A stretch of 64,000 nucleotides of DNA from Acuticoccus sediminis (GTDB lineage: Bacteria > Pseudomonadota > Alphaproteobacteria > Rhizobiales > Amorphaceae). Location: assembly GCF_003258595.1 (NCBI RefSeq), contig NZ_QHHQ01000009.1, positions 213,082 to 277,081 on the forward strand, in the 5' to 3' direction. Both the position numbers and the translations under genes were made by a program. Shown here piece by piece: positions 50,370 through 58,710 of this stretch; the stretch's first letter is position 1; each line of letters begins with the position of its first letter. The notes beneath the pieces were generated by a model, which worked only from the letters and a program-made list of their open reading frames with translations, was not told the origin of the DNA and made no database searches.

Positions 50370-50392
50370 CCCTCGTGAGCTGCTCACGAGGG
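50370..50392. repeat. Near-perfect 23-bp palindrome
   Basis: CCCTCGTGAGC (50370-50380) and GCTCACGAGGG (50382-50392) are exact 11-bp inverted arms with one central base. In RNA it folds as a 10-bp stem with a 3-nt loop. It lacks a T-run. It could be an operator, a cruciform site or an RNA element covering the ribosome site of the small ORF at 50221-50364. Confidence 0.6.
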
Positions 50393-50713
50393 CGTCGTGG
50401 GATGCTCGGACGACCGTCCCGGAACGGCATCCTCGGGGCGTCACCGTCCCCGCGACGGCGCCTCTCCCGACTGAGGAATGACCGTCGCGGTCGGGATGGT
50501 CGCGGCAGCTCGGGTACCGGGTTTCTCGGTCACGACGGCCGGCCGCACCGGCGGCGCCCTTGCGCCGGACCGTCGCGCGCGGTCATGCTGGCCCGGAACG
50601 ACGATCGGGGCCGCCCGGATGAGCGGTGCCTTGTCTGAAGAGATGAAGGCGCTCATCGGGGTTGTACTGTCGTTCAGTGCCACCATCGTCGTCGGTCAGT
50701 GGTCCGATACGAG
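50393..50713. other. Gap with no convincing gene
   Basis: About 320 bp in which each frame gives low-complexity or poorly coding sequence, including a 102-codon plus frame and an 81-codon minus frame without ribosome sites. Base composition is less G+C biased than neighbouring genes. It may be remains of decayed genes. Confidence 0.35.
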
Positions 50714-50992
50714 ATGGGCCGCTTGCTATGCCGCCGCGATCCGGACGAACTTTTCCGCTACGACCCCAGCACCGCATGCCTGTTGAATGCGGCCTCCACT
50801 GCGCGGTGCAGGGACGGCCCGATGTTCTTCGAGCGACGGCGAATCTGGCGTGATGCGCCGGAGGAGTCGGACACGTTCGCATGGAAGGATGGGCTTCTGA
50901 CTTGGACGAACTTCGACTTTCGAGGCCCTGCCGGCCCTTCGCCATCGCGTTTCGCGGGACCGGCGCCCGCTATTCGAAGACGATCGGGATGA
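50714..50992 (+). other. Possible gene fragment (92 codons), unrecognised
   Basis: This frame (starts MGRLLCRRDPDELF, contains PMFFERRRIWRDAPEESDTFAWKD) has balanced amino-acid composition and G/C-favouring third positions unlike an average shadow frame, to about 50930. No family was recognised and there is no good ribosome site. The last 8 codons overlap the lysE-like gene on the other strand, so the end is probably not native. It may be a truncated remnant. Confidence 0.25.
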
Positions 50993-51626
50993 GGGAGAGG
51001 AGGAGGAAGGCCGCCATGACGGCGTTGAAGCGCCGGAGCGCGCGCCGCGACGTCAGGATGCGGCCGACGGACGCGCCGAGCGCGGCCCAGACGAGCGTGC
51101 CGAGGAACGTCATCGCGCCGAAGACGAGGGCGAAGACGACCGCGATGGTCAGATGCCCGCTCGCGCCGCTGACCTGCCCGTAGGTGACGACCGCGCCGCT
51201 CACCATCACCCACAGCTTGGGGTTCACGAACTGCAGCGCGGCGCCCTGCGCGAACGAGAGTGGCGCGGCGCCGACCGTCCTGCCGTCACGCACCTCGGCC
51301 CGGCTCGCCCCGTCGTCGGCGGTAACGCCCGCGGGGGGCGGCGATGGCTCGGCGCTGGCGATCTTCCATGCCAGCCAGAGGAGGTAGGCGACGCCGATCC
51401 ATTTGAGCGCGGCCCCGACGCGCGTGTCTCCGGCAACCGAGGTGCCGAAAGCCGCCGCGACGAGCATGATCGCGGCGACGCCGGACGCGATGCCGCCCGC
51501 CAGCGGCAGCGTTCGCGCCATTCCGTGGGTCGAGCCGGAGGCGGTGACGATCGTGTTGTTCGGCCCGGGCGTCACCGCCATGGCGAAGGCAAACCCGAGC
51601 AGACCGCTGAGCCATCCGAGATCCAT
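50970..51626 (-). CDS. LysE/RhtB-family amino acid exporter
   Basis: A 218-residue membrane protein with six helices. FAMAVTPGPNNTIVTASGSTHG (parts: AVTPGPNNTIV) is the LysE signature; FVNPKLWVMVSGAVVTYG is the second-half repeat. The central loop (about residues 93-122) is longer and more acidic than usual. It exports amino acids or derivatives. It is divergent from the Lrp-type regulator at 51757, a common regulator/exporter arrangement. Confidence 0.9.
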   Translation of the reverse strand: MDLGWLSGLLGFAFAMAVTPGPNNTIVTASGSTHGMARTLPLAGGIASGVAAIMLVAAAFGTSVAGDTRVGAALKWIGVAYLLWLAWKIASAEPSPPPAGVTADDGASRAEVRDGRTVGAAPLSFAQGAALQFVNPKLWVMVSGAVVTYGQVSGASGHLTIAVVFALVFGAMTFLGTLVWAALGASVGRILTSRRALRRFNAVMAAFLLLSLIPIVFE

Positions 51627-51756
51627 GGCGCCCTCGTGTGAACTGGTGCGAGGACGCTAGCACCGCCGGGGCGCAATCGGTTTGCGTTGATGCCGCCATG
51701 GCGACTACCATTGGCAGGAAATTCCACCGGGAGCGGCAGAACCTGAAGCGAATGCC

Positions 51757-52215
51757 ATGAAGCTGGACGATATTGACAAGCGCATCATTCGCGAGCTGCA
51801 GCGCGACGGGCGCCTGCAGAACAACGAGCTGGCCCGGCGTGTCGGCCTCTCGCCGTCGCCATGCCTGCGCCGCGTCCGGTTGCTGGAGGAGGCGGGGGTC
51901 ATCAGCCGCTACGTCGCCGTCGTCGACCAGACCAGGGTCGGCCTCGGCCTGTCGCTGTTCGCGCGCGTCTCGCTCGTGGCGCAGGACGCGGAGACGATCG
52001 ACCTCTTCATCGAGGCCATGCGCCGCCTGCCGGAGGTGGTGGAGTGCTACATCATGCTGGGCGAGAGCGACGCGCTGCTGCGCGTCGTCGTCGGCAACCT
52101 CGACGACTACCGCCGGTTCCAGTCCACGCACCTGACCCGCAGGAACGGCATCCAGAACGTGAAGACGGACGTTCCCAGCGAGATCGTCAAGCAGACCTTC
52201 GCGGTCCCCATCTGA
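51757..52215 (+). CDS. Lrp/AsnC-family regulator
   Basis: A 152-residue feast/famine regulator. The N-terminal HTH is LDDIDKRIIRELQRDGRLQNNELARRVGLSPSPCLRRVRLLEEAG (parts: NNELARRVGLSPSPCLRRV); the C-terminal RAM domain has VVECYIMLGESDALLRVVV. It senses an amino acid and likely controls the divergent LysE exporter. The 130-bp gap between them contains the shared control region. Confidence 0.92.
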   Translation: MKLDDIDKRIIRELQRDGRLQNNELARRVGLSPSPCLRRVRLLEEAGVISRYVAVVDQTRVGLGLSLFARVSLVAQDAETIDLFIEAMRRLPEVVECYIMLGESDALLRVVVGNLDDYRRFQSTHLTRRNGIQNVKTDVPSEIVKQTFAVPI

Positions 52216-52272
52216 CCCGCCACGCCGGCTCCGGAGGCCGGCGCCGCCGGGCGCCGGCCGCGCGGCGGTCCG

Positions 52273-52992
52273 TCAGGCGGCCGCGACCGCGGGCTCGCCG
52301 ATCGTGATGGTGAGGCTGCCGAGCGTATCGATCGTTCCGACGAGCACGTTGCCGGGCAGGACCGGGCCGACGCCGGACGGTGTCCCCGTCATGATGATGT
52401 CGCCCGGCTCCAGCGAATAGAAGCGCGACAGCGTGGCGATGATTTCCGGCGTCTTCCAGATCATCAGGCCGAGGTCGGAGTCCTGCCGGACCGCACCGTC
52501 GACCTCGAGGCGGATGGAGCCGCTGCTCGGATGGCCGACCTGCTCCACCGGGTAGACCGGGCCGCAGGGCGCGGAATGGTCGAACGACTTCTTCAGCTCC
52601 CACGGCAGGCGCGGGGCGTCCGGCGATCCGAGGACCGTCCGGCGCGTCATGTCGAGGCAGATGCCGTAGCCGAAGACGTGCGACACGGCCTCCTCGACCG
52701 GGATCATGTACCCGCCTGATTTCATCGCCACCATCAGCTCGAGCTCGTAGTGGAGGTTGTCGGTGCCGGGCGGGTAGGGGACCGTTCCGCCATCCTGGAC
52801 GACGGCGTCGGCAGGCTTCTGGAAGATCAGCGGAAAGTCGCGCGTCTCGTCGCCGCCCATCTCGCGCACGTGCGCCACGTAGTTGCGGCCGACGCAGTAG
52901 ATCCGGCGCACCGGGAACCGGTCGCTCGTCCCCACGATCGGCAGCGTCGGGCGAACGGGGGCCGCAACGGCCAGCGTACCATCGGGTGTCAT
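52273..52992 (-). CDS. Fumarylacetoacetate hydrolase-family protein
   Basis: A 239-residue FAH-fold enzyme, typical of fumarylpyruvate hydrolases and 2-oxoacid decarboxylase relatives. Start of fold is RIYCVGRNYVAHVREMG; metal ligands are Glu-x-Glu in YELELMVAM (about residue 85) and Asp in GICLDMTRRTV; GDIIMTGTPSGVGPV is the C-terminal motif. It would cleave a C-C bond in a 2,4-diketo acid from aromatic ring opening or isomerise such compounds. AGGAC precedes ATG 52992. It is divergent from the ABC importer gene at 53154. Confidence 0.87.
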   Translation of the reverse strand: MTPDGTLAVAAPVRPTLPIVGTSDRFPVRRIYCVGRNYVAHVREMGGDETRDFPLIFQKPADAVVQDGGTVPYPPGTDNLHYELELMVAMKSGGYMIPVEEAVSHVFGYGICLDMTRRTVLGSPDAPRLPWELKKSFDHSAPCGPVYPVEQVGHPSSGSIRLEVDGAVRQDSDLGLMIWKTPEIIATLSRFYSLEPGDIIMTGTPSGVGPVLPGNVLVGTIDTLGSLTITIGEPAVAAA

Positions 52993-53054
52993 CGTCAGTC
53001 CTAGTCCAAGCTGGCGACAGAATATCCATCGAACCGAGCGCGTCCAGAATAATC

Positions 53055-53118
53055 TGCATTTTTTTATCCCATCGGATTGATAATGCATTTTTGTTGACAG
53101 GCCTGCCCGGCGATGCAT
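53055..53118 (+). promoter_or_regulatory. Promoter region with T-rich direct repeats before the ABC importer
   Basis: TGCATTTTT occurs at 53055-53063 and again at 53084-53092, 29 bp apart, in an A+T-rich patch. The second copy runs into a perfect -35 hexamer, TTGACA (53094-53099). No good -10 follows at 17 bp (CATGCT with upstream TG at 53116-53121 is the nearest). The repeats may be operators for the GntR gene at the end of this operon; that is inference. Confidence 0.4.
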
Positions 53119-53153
53119 GCTGGTTGCAAGCACGACAGCCGAGGGGGCGCTGA

Positions 53154-54170
53154 ATGTTGGGACGTCGCACTATTTTCGCATTCGCCGCGGCATTGCCGCT
53201 GGTCTTCAGCACGACGTCGTCGGGCGTCGCGCAAGACCTGACAAAGCTGACACTCGCGCTCCCGAGCCCGGGCGGTCTCGGTTATTTCGGCCTCTACAAC
53301 GCGATGGGTGAGGGATACTTCGAGGCCGAAGGTCTCGAGATCACGCCGCAGAGCGTCAACGGCTCCTCGCAGGTGATCCAGGCGCTGCTGTCCGGGCAGG
53401 CGGAACTCGGCCATCCCGGCCCCGGCCCGGTCCTCAACGCGGTCGAGAACGGCGCGGACATCGTCTACATCTACAACTACTTCGCCCGCAGCCAGTTCAA
53501 CCTCGTGGTGCCGGAATCCTCCTCGTACGAGGCGCCGAGCGACCTGAAGGGCAAGATCATCGGCGTCGGGACCGCGGACGGCGCCGAGGTCGCCTTCGTC
53601 CGTTCGATCCTGGACGACGCCGGGATGACCGAGGGCGACGACTACACCTTCCTGACTGTCGGCGAGGGCGGCATGGCCGTCGCCGGCTTCATGCAGGGCT
53701 CCATCGACGCCTACGCGTCGGACACGGCGGGCGTCGCGACGCTTCAGCTGCGCGGCGTGCCGCTGCGCATCCTGACGCCGACGAAGTTCCAGTCCTACTT
53801 CGGCAACGGCTACGCGGTGACGACCGGATTCTACGAGGACAACAAGGACGTCCTGACCCGCTTCGGCCGTGCGCTGGTGAAGGGCATGAAGTTCGGCATG
53901 GACCCCGCCAACCGTCAGGCGACGCTCGAGAACGCCAAGCTCGGCAACCCGCAGCAGCTCGAGGACATGGAATTCGCCGACGCGCTGCTCGACGTCTACT
54001 TCCGCCTGACGAGCCCGCTCGATCCGGAGAAGGGGTTCGGCTACCAGGCGCCGGAGGCCTGGCAGCAGTGGCACGACACGCTCGTCGCCGCCGGCGACCT
54101 CGACGCGCCGCTGGAGAACCTCGAAGCGGCCTACTCCAACGAGCTCATCGAAGCCTGGAACGCCGATTGA
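53154..54170 (+). CDS. NitT/TauT-type ABC substrate-binding protein (NMT1-like)
   Basis: A 338-residue periplasmic receptor with a signal peptide (residues 1 to about 27, VAQ-DL). Early segment LALPSPGGLGYFGLYNAMGEGYFEAEGLEI (parts: GYFGLYNAMGEGYF) and GSSQVIQALLSGQAELGHPGPGPVLNAVENGADI (parts: VIQALLSGQAELG) are the NMT1/SsuA signatures. A poly-G ribosome site (GGGGG) precedes ATG 53154. The stop overlaps the ATPase gene start (TGATG). Confidence 0.87.
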   Translation: MLGRRTIFAFAAALPLVFSTTSSGVAQDLTKLTLALPSPGGLGYFGLYNAMGEGYFEAEGLEITPQSVNGSSQVIQALLSGQAELGHPGPGPVLNAVENGADIVYIYNYFARSQFNLVVPESSSYEAPSDLKGKIIGVGTADGAEVAFVRSILDDAGMTEGDDYTFLTVGEGGMAVAGFMQGSIDAYASDTAGVATLQLRGVPLRILTPTKFQSYFGNGYAVTTGFYEDNKDVLTRFGRALVKGMKFGMDPANRQATLENAKLGNPQQLEDMEFADALLDVYFRLTSPLDPEKGFGYQAPEAWQQWHDTLVAAGDLDAPLENLEAAYSNELIEAWNAD

Positions 54171-54976
54171 TGCCAACCGCTGCCGCGATGGCCGGGTCAG
54201 GGACCCGGCCAAAGCCCGTCTACGAGCTGACCAACGTCGCCAAGACCTACGCCGCCGGCGAGGTTCGCGCCCTGGAGGGCGTGAGCCTCACGGTGCGTGA
54301 AGGCGAGTTTCACTCCGTCATCGGTTCGTCCGGCTGCGGCAAGTCCACGCTCCTGAAGATCATGGCCGGGCTGACGCCGCCGTCGAAGGGGAGGGTCATC
54401 CTCTCCGGGACGCCGGTGACGGGCGCGCGGCCGGACATCGGCATGATGTTCCAGCAGGCGACACTCTTTCCCTGGCGCACGACCCTGCAGAACATCCTCC
54501 TGCCGATCCAGATCCGCGAGGGCAAGCGTGCCGCGGCCGCCGCCCGGAGCCGCGCGGCGGCGCTGATGGAGCTGGTCGGCCTCAAGGGGTTCGAGAGCGC
54601 CTATCCCGCCCAGCTCTCCGGCGGCATGGCGCAGCGAGCCGCCATCTGCCGCATGCTCGTCACCGAGCCGCGGATGCTGCTGCTCGACGAGCCGTTCAGC
54701 GCCCTCGACGAAATCACTCGCGACTTCATGAACATGGAGCTTCAGCGCATCTGCCTGGAGCGCAGCGCCTCCGCCTTCCTCGTGACCCATTCCATCGCCG
54801 AGGCGGTCATCCTGTCGGACGTCGTTCACGTGATGTCTGCGCGTCCGGGGCGCATCGCGCGCTCCATCGCCATCGACCTGCCGCGCCCGCGCACGCTCGA
54901 GATGGCGACGCTGCCGGCGTTCGGCGCCTACGTCAGCGAGATCCGCAACCTCCTCGACAAGGGAGCCTTCCTGTGA
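54170..54976 (+). CDS. NitT/TauT-type ABC ATPase
   Basis: A 268-residue ATPase. Walker A is GSSGCGKSTLL (about residue 50), Q-loop MMFQQATLFPWRTT, signature LSGGMAQRAAICRML, Walker B MLLLDEPFSALD and the His switch FLVTHSIAEAV. ATG 54170 overlaps the receptor stop. The stop overlaps the permease GTG start by 4 nt. Confidence 0.92.
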   Translation: MPTAAAMAGSGTRPKPVYELTNVAKTYAAGEVRALEGVSLTVREGEFHSVIGSSGCGKSTLLKIMAGLTPPSKGRVILSGTPVTGARPDIGMMFQQATLFPWRTTLQNILLPIQIREGKRAAAAARSRAAALMELVGLKGFESAYPAQLSGGMAQRAAICRMLVTEPRMLLLDEPFSALDEITRDFMNMELQRICLERSASAFLVTHSIAEAVILSDVVHVMSARPGRIARSIAIDLPRPRTLEMATLPAFGAYVSEIRNLLDKGAFL

Positions 54977-55854
54977 GCGAGCTGTCGCCCGCCGAGCCCG
55001 TCGTCGAGGAGAGCCTCGCCGCCGAGGGGCTGGAGGACACCGTGTGGACCGAGCACGTCTCGCTCGGCTCCCGTGTGCCGCGCTGGCTCGCGATGAGCCT
55101 CCTGCTCGCGGCCTTCTTCGGCGTCTGGTTCGTGGTGACGGCGATCGGCATCGTCTCCCCGCTGATCCTGCCGAGCCCGGTCGCGACCTTGAAGGACGTC
55201 GTCTTCGTCGGCCAGAACCTCGTCTCCGGCGGCTACACGCTGCCGGCGCTCTGGATCACGACGCAGGAGGTGTTCTGGGGCTTCGTCTGGGCCGTCGGCA
55301 TCGGCGTGACGCTCGGCGTCCTGGTGGGCGAGACGTCGATCGGCGAGCGGGCGGTGATGCCCTACATCGTCGCCATCGACACGATGCCCAAGCTCGCCTT
55401 CGCCCCGCTGTTCGTCGCGTGGCTGGGGTTCGGCATCGCCTCGAAGGTCGCGCTCGCCGCGTTCATCGCCGTGTTCCCGATCGTCGTCAGCACCGCGGCG
55501 GGCCTCCACGCGGCGGACGAGAACGCCCGGATGCTCTTCCGCAGCATCGGCGCCTCGCGCTGGCAGACGCTGCTGCAGCTCAAGATCCCGACCGGCCTGC
55601 CGCACTTCTTCACCGGTCTCAAGATCGCCGCCATCGGCGTCGTCTCCGGCGCGATCGCGGGCGAGTTCCTCGGCGGCGGGCGCGGCTTCGGCGAGCTGAT
55701 CCGCGTCGCCGCCTCCCAGCTCGACACGCCCCGGGTGTTCTCGCTGATCATCTACCTCAGCCTGCTGGGGCTGTTGATGTTCGGCATCGTGTCCTGGATG
55801 CAGTACAAGTTCGTGTTCTGGCATCGCTCGTCGCACGGGCGGGCGAGGACGTAA
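54973..55854 (+). CDS. NitT/TauT-type ABC permease
   Basis: A 293-residue permease with a 35-residue acidic cytoplasmic N-terminus and about six helices. The EAA loop is ARMLFRSIGASRWQTLLQLKIPTGLPHFFTGLK (parts: SIGASRWQTLLQLKIP, LPHFFTGLK); GEFLGGGRGFGELIRVAASQ is characteristic of the family. GTG 54973 overlaps the ATPase stop (GTGA). Confidence 0.9.
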   Translation: MSELSPAEPVVEESLAAEGLEDTVWTEHVSLGSRVPRWLAMSLLLAAFFGVWFVVTAIGIVSPLILPSPVATLKDVVFVGQNLVSGGYTLPALWITTQEVFWGFVWAVGIGVTLGVLVGETSIGERAVMPYIVAIDTMPKLAFAPLFVAWLGFGIASKVALAAFIAVFPIVVSTAAGLHAADENARMLFRSIGASRWQTLLQLKIPTGLPHFFTGLKIAAIGVVSGAIAGEFLGGGRGFGELIRVAASQLDTPRVFSLIIYLSLLGLLMFGIVSWMQYKFVFWHRSSHGRART

Positions 55855-55875
55855 CGACCCGGGATCCGGCCGAGA

Positions 55876-56610
55876 ATGTCACAGACGGAAAAGACCACGC
55901 GCGCGACGACGATCTACCAGAAGCTGCGCGCCGACATCATCCACGGCGCGTATGCCCCGGGTGCGAAGCTCAGGATCGACGGGATCGCGACCAAGTACGA
56001 CGTCGGCAGCAACGCGGTCCGCGAGGCGCTGTCGCGCCTGTCGTCCGAGCGCCTGGTCGAGCGGCACGAGCAGCGCGGCTACACGGTGCCTCCCGTGGCG
56101 CTGGACGACTGGCGCATCCTCGCCCGCACGCGCTGCTTCCTGGAGGGCAACGTCCTGCAGGAATCGATGCGCAACCGCGACGACCGGTGGGAGGAGACGA
56201 TCGTCGTCGCCTTCCACCGCCTGGCGCGGGTCTCCGGTGCCGACGTCGACACGGCGGCGATGCGGGAGGGGTGGGAGGACGCCCACCGCAACTTCCACCG
56301 GGCGCTCATCGCCAATTGCGGCTCGCCCTGGCTGCTCGACTTCTGCGACATCCTCGCCGACCACGCGGCGCGCTACATCTCGTTCTCGAACGCCTTCCGG
56401 AAGGCCCCGCGCGACGGCCTCGCCGAGCACGAGACGCTGATGAAGACGGTGCTGCACGGCACGCCCGAGGAGGCGAGCGACTGCCTGACGCGGCATTATA
56501 CGCGCACGCTCGAGGTCATCGAGGACCTGTTCGAGCGCGACGAACTCCCCACCGGCCCCCAGACCGCCGGCCCGACCGCCACCATCGCCTGGCTCACCGG
56601 CAAGGGCTGA
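55876..56610 (+). CDS. GntR-family regulator, FCD domain
   Basis: A 244-residue regulator. Winged helix: KLRIDGIATKYDVGSNAVREALSRLSSERLV (parts: IDGIATKYDVGSNAVREAL); FCD domain: EDAHRNFHRALIANCGSPWLL. It is 21 nt after the permease gene, as the last member of the importer operon. It likely controls this operon and perhaps the divergent FAH gene. Confidence 0.87.
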   Translation: MSQTEKTTRATTIYQKLRADIIHGAYAPGAKLRIDGIATKYDVGSNAVREALSRLSSERLVERHEQRGYTVPPVALDDWRILARTRCFLEGNVLQESMRNRDDRWEETIVVAFHRLARVSGADVDTAAMREGWEDAHRNFHRALIANCGSPWLLDFCDILADHAARYISFSNAFRKAPRDGLAEHETLMKTVLHGTPEEASDCLTRHYTRTLEVIEDLFERDELPTGPQTAGPTATIAWLTGKG

Positions 56611-56956
56611 CGCGCGGCGGCGAGGCCGCACTCTCGCGGCGCTCTGGGCCGGCACGCGGCGAACGCCGCCGGATCGGCCCACCGAACCGGGTGGAGCGGC
56701 TCGGCGGTGGAGCGGCGCGGCTGGACTAGCGCCCGTGCCAAGGATCCCGGCTCGTCACGCTCGCCGGTCGTATAAGCGGTATTATGGAACTCTGATGTGA
56801 GGCTGGATCGGCACCTGTCCTGGCAACTTGATGCCCATCCTCGGGCTGCCCGGGCGCTGGCATTGGCGGCGTCCAGCAGCTTTGCCGCGAACTTGCACGC
56901 TTCGGTCAGGACCATCCGGATGTGATTGGCCATGCCCCTCTTTTCCGGCCGGGTCA
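56611..56956. other. Region of decayed sequence after the GntR gene
   Basis: This interval has no intact gene. On the minus strand, a frame starting with an ATG that overlaps the ParA-like stop (TGATGA; MTRPEKRGMANHIRMVL...) runs from 56957 and reads plausibly for about 40 codons as helical sequence; downstream it looks out of frame. It may be the remnant of a second plasmid gene coupled to parA. Confidence 0.35.
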
Positions 56957-57240
56957 TCAGGTGGCGATGACGAAGGTGGAGCGCCCGAGCGCCTTGATAT
57001 CGGCGTAGGCGCGGCGCGGCGGGAGCGCCGTCTCGAAGAGCGGCATCGTGGAGAGGGTGTCGAGGTTCTCCTGCTCCGTGCGAGAGAGTCTTGGTCGGAA
57101 ATGCGGTTGATCAGAAGGCCAGAGGCGTCGTCCATCCGGGCGGCCTTGTGGACCTCTGTGACGTACTGGAGCGTCCGGATTGCTTCATGGTACTCCATCA
57201 CCGAGAGGTTGGTCGGGATGACCGCGGGGCTCAAGCGGAA
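56957..57240 (-). pseudogene. ParA-like ATPase, C-terminal fragment, frameshifted
   Basis: The minus strand reads RLSPAVIPTNLSVMEYHEA and LLINRISDQDS in one frame, then continues in another as LSRTEQENLDTLSTMPLFETALP and AYADIKALGRSTFVIAT before TGA 56957-56959. Joined across a shift in the short GAGAGAG run (57082-57088), they make a plausible C-terminal part of a ParA/MinD-type partition ATPase. The N-terminal Walker motifs are missing: the frame stops resembling ParA above 57240, where MobC-like sequence begins on the other strand. So the gene is truncated and frameshifted, typical of plasmid remains. Confidence 0.5.
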
Positions 57241-57583
57241 CTGCGCGCTCGGGATCGCAGCGCGTCGGATCGACGAGTTTCTGGAAGCCGATGCCGAGAC
57301 GCTCTCCGTCCTCAAGGACCTTCAGGGGCAGATCGCGGGCATCGCACGGAACGTGAACCAGATCGTGAAAACGGCGAACCGGATCCACGATGCGGACAAC
57401 CGTGCCGTCCTGAAGGAGCGGCGCGACCTCGGTAAGGTGTTGTCACGGCTCGATACGGAGCCGCCGTCCACCACCGAGACGGCGACATGCGGACGGGTGG
57501 TGAGGCCCGCCTTCGCCGGGGTCGTCGTCGTGAGCCGCACTCTCCTCGAGTCCCTAACGCGAGGTCGAGGCGCACCAGCCTAA
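57218..57583 (+). pseudogene. MobC-like plasmid mobilisation protein, fragment
   Basis: From ATG 57218 the plus frame reads RRIDEFLEADAETLSVL, then LQGQIAGIARNVNQIVKTAN and RDLGKVLSRLD. The segment IARNVNQIVKTAN resembles the G-x-N-x-NQI motif of MobC relaxosome accessory proteins, which bind oriT. The N-terminal DNA-binding part is absent and the C-terminal tail after about codon 80 is atypical. It abuts the ParA-like fragment at 57218-57240, suggesting a recombination scar. Similarity is by motif only, so this call is tentative. Confidence 0.45.
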
Positions 57584-57691
57584 GTGTCGGCGGTCGCTGC
57601 GGCTATGGGTGAGGACCGGGTCATCACTAGCCGAACGGCCCCGAGCGACCGGATCGAGCCATTTCCGGACGTGAGCTGCGCCGGCCTCGGG

Positions 57692-58453
57692 TTACCGAAG
57701 CAGACTCCCGGAGTCGCTCGGCTCGGGCGGCTTCTGAGAAGCTATAGGCTCGGGTCGGCCCACAGCATGGACCGGTGGCAGCATCGGGGTGGCGTCATAC
57801 CGCGCCAGCCCCGCGAGCCCGGCTTCGGAAAGTGTGTAGGTTCCCACCCTCACACGCTCGAACCAGCCGTAATGGTCATCGCGCATTATCCGCGTTGCCG
57901 CCTGGATACCGGTCGCGCGGGCGACAGCCGCCCCCTTACTCGGACCGGCCGTGGTCAGGTAGGCCGCGATGGAAATTGCGTCCTGACGGTAGGCGGTGAC
58001 TTGCTCTGACCGCGTCGCACCGCCCCGGGCCGGATCGCCTCGTCGCCGGGCGAACTCACGGAGGAGACGCCCTTGCCGCGCGGGTGACTTCCGGGGCTTA
58101 TAGGGGCCGGGATCGCAATGCACCTCCACGAGTCCATCGCTCAGGCGCACCGTCATTACCCCGAGGCCTAACCGGCGGCAGAGCTTAAGGTTATCGTTGA
58201 GTGAGCGCCAGGCGACACGGCCAGATCGCCATGGAACGCAGACATACACGGCATCTGTAATGACTAGCCGTGCCACAGCCTGCTGCAGGAGCGATAGCGA
58301 AAATCCCCCCTTCAGCTCGACAATGACGGGAGGGTCATCGCCACGACAGGCCACGACATCGGCGTCAGCAATCTCGCCTTTCACGGCGAAACCCTGACGC
58401 TCCAGATAGCCCTTCACGGGCGCATAAAGCTCCGTCTCGCGAAATCGGATCAT
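57692..58453 (-). CDS. DUF2161 protein, putative PD-(D/E)XK nuclease-like phosphodiesterase
   Basis: A 253-residue protein resembling DUF2161. Nuclease-like core: Glu in RETELYAPVK (residues 6-8), Asp32 in DADVVACRG, and Glu46-x-Lys48 in VIVELKGGFSLSLLQQAV. Later come LCRRLGLGVMTVRLSDGLVEVHCDPGPYKPRKS (parts: LCRRLGLGVMTVRL, DPGPYKPRKS) and a C-terminal winged-helix-like region with DDHYGWFERV and GTYTLSEAG. Activity is unproven. ATG 58453 is chosen by family-like length; ATG 58486 would add 11 residues; neither has a clear ribosome site. It is flanked by plasmid remnants but appears intact. Confidence 0.72.
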   Translation of the reverse strand: MIRFRETELYAPVKGYLERQGFAVKGEIADADVVACRGDDPPVIVELKGGFSLSLLQQAVARLVITDAVYVCVPWRSGRVAWRSLNDNLKLCRRLGLGVMTVRLSDGLVEVHCDPGPYKPRKSPARQGRLLREFARRRGDPARGGATRSEQVTAYRQDAISIAAYLTTAGPSKGAAVARATGIQAATRIMRDDHYGWFERVRVGTYTLSEAGLAGLARYDATPMLPPVHAVGRPEPIASQKPPEPSDSGSLLR

Positions 58454-58710
58454 GCCCGTTGAATTTGAATTACGGCGTTCACCCATGCATGGGCGGCGGA
58501 AACAATTAATGAACTCTTGACGAATCGCCATTGCCGATCCGGAAGCACCGGCGGCCCTACGAGTATCTGAAATTGGAAGAGGGTCTGCGCCTTGATCCGC
58601 CGGTCTGTGCCAAGAGTAGCCGTGTGGTGTGCGGTCGGGACCTGGCCGGTGGACGGACGGTGTCCCGACGGCCACCGGAACGCGGTGCGGTCAGACCGGA
58701 TCAGGCTGAC
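58454..58710. other. Non-coding or decayed gap
   Basis: A patch of low G+C (58454-58530) with AATTAATGAACT, then about 180 bp of G+C-rich sequence without a convincing gene. It likely contains the promoter of the leftward DUF2161 gene. No insertion-sequence ends or direct repeats were seen. Confidence 0.35.

Noticed and set aside
50441..50945. Minus frames of 81 and 120 codons in the gap before lysE
   Set aside because: No ribosome site and Pro/Arg/Ser-rich composition; they conflict with the more protein-like plus frame.
57584..58009. A 141-codon plus frame over the end of the DUF2161 gene
   Set aside because: No recognisable similarity; it overlaps a better-supported gene on the other strand.
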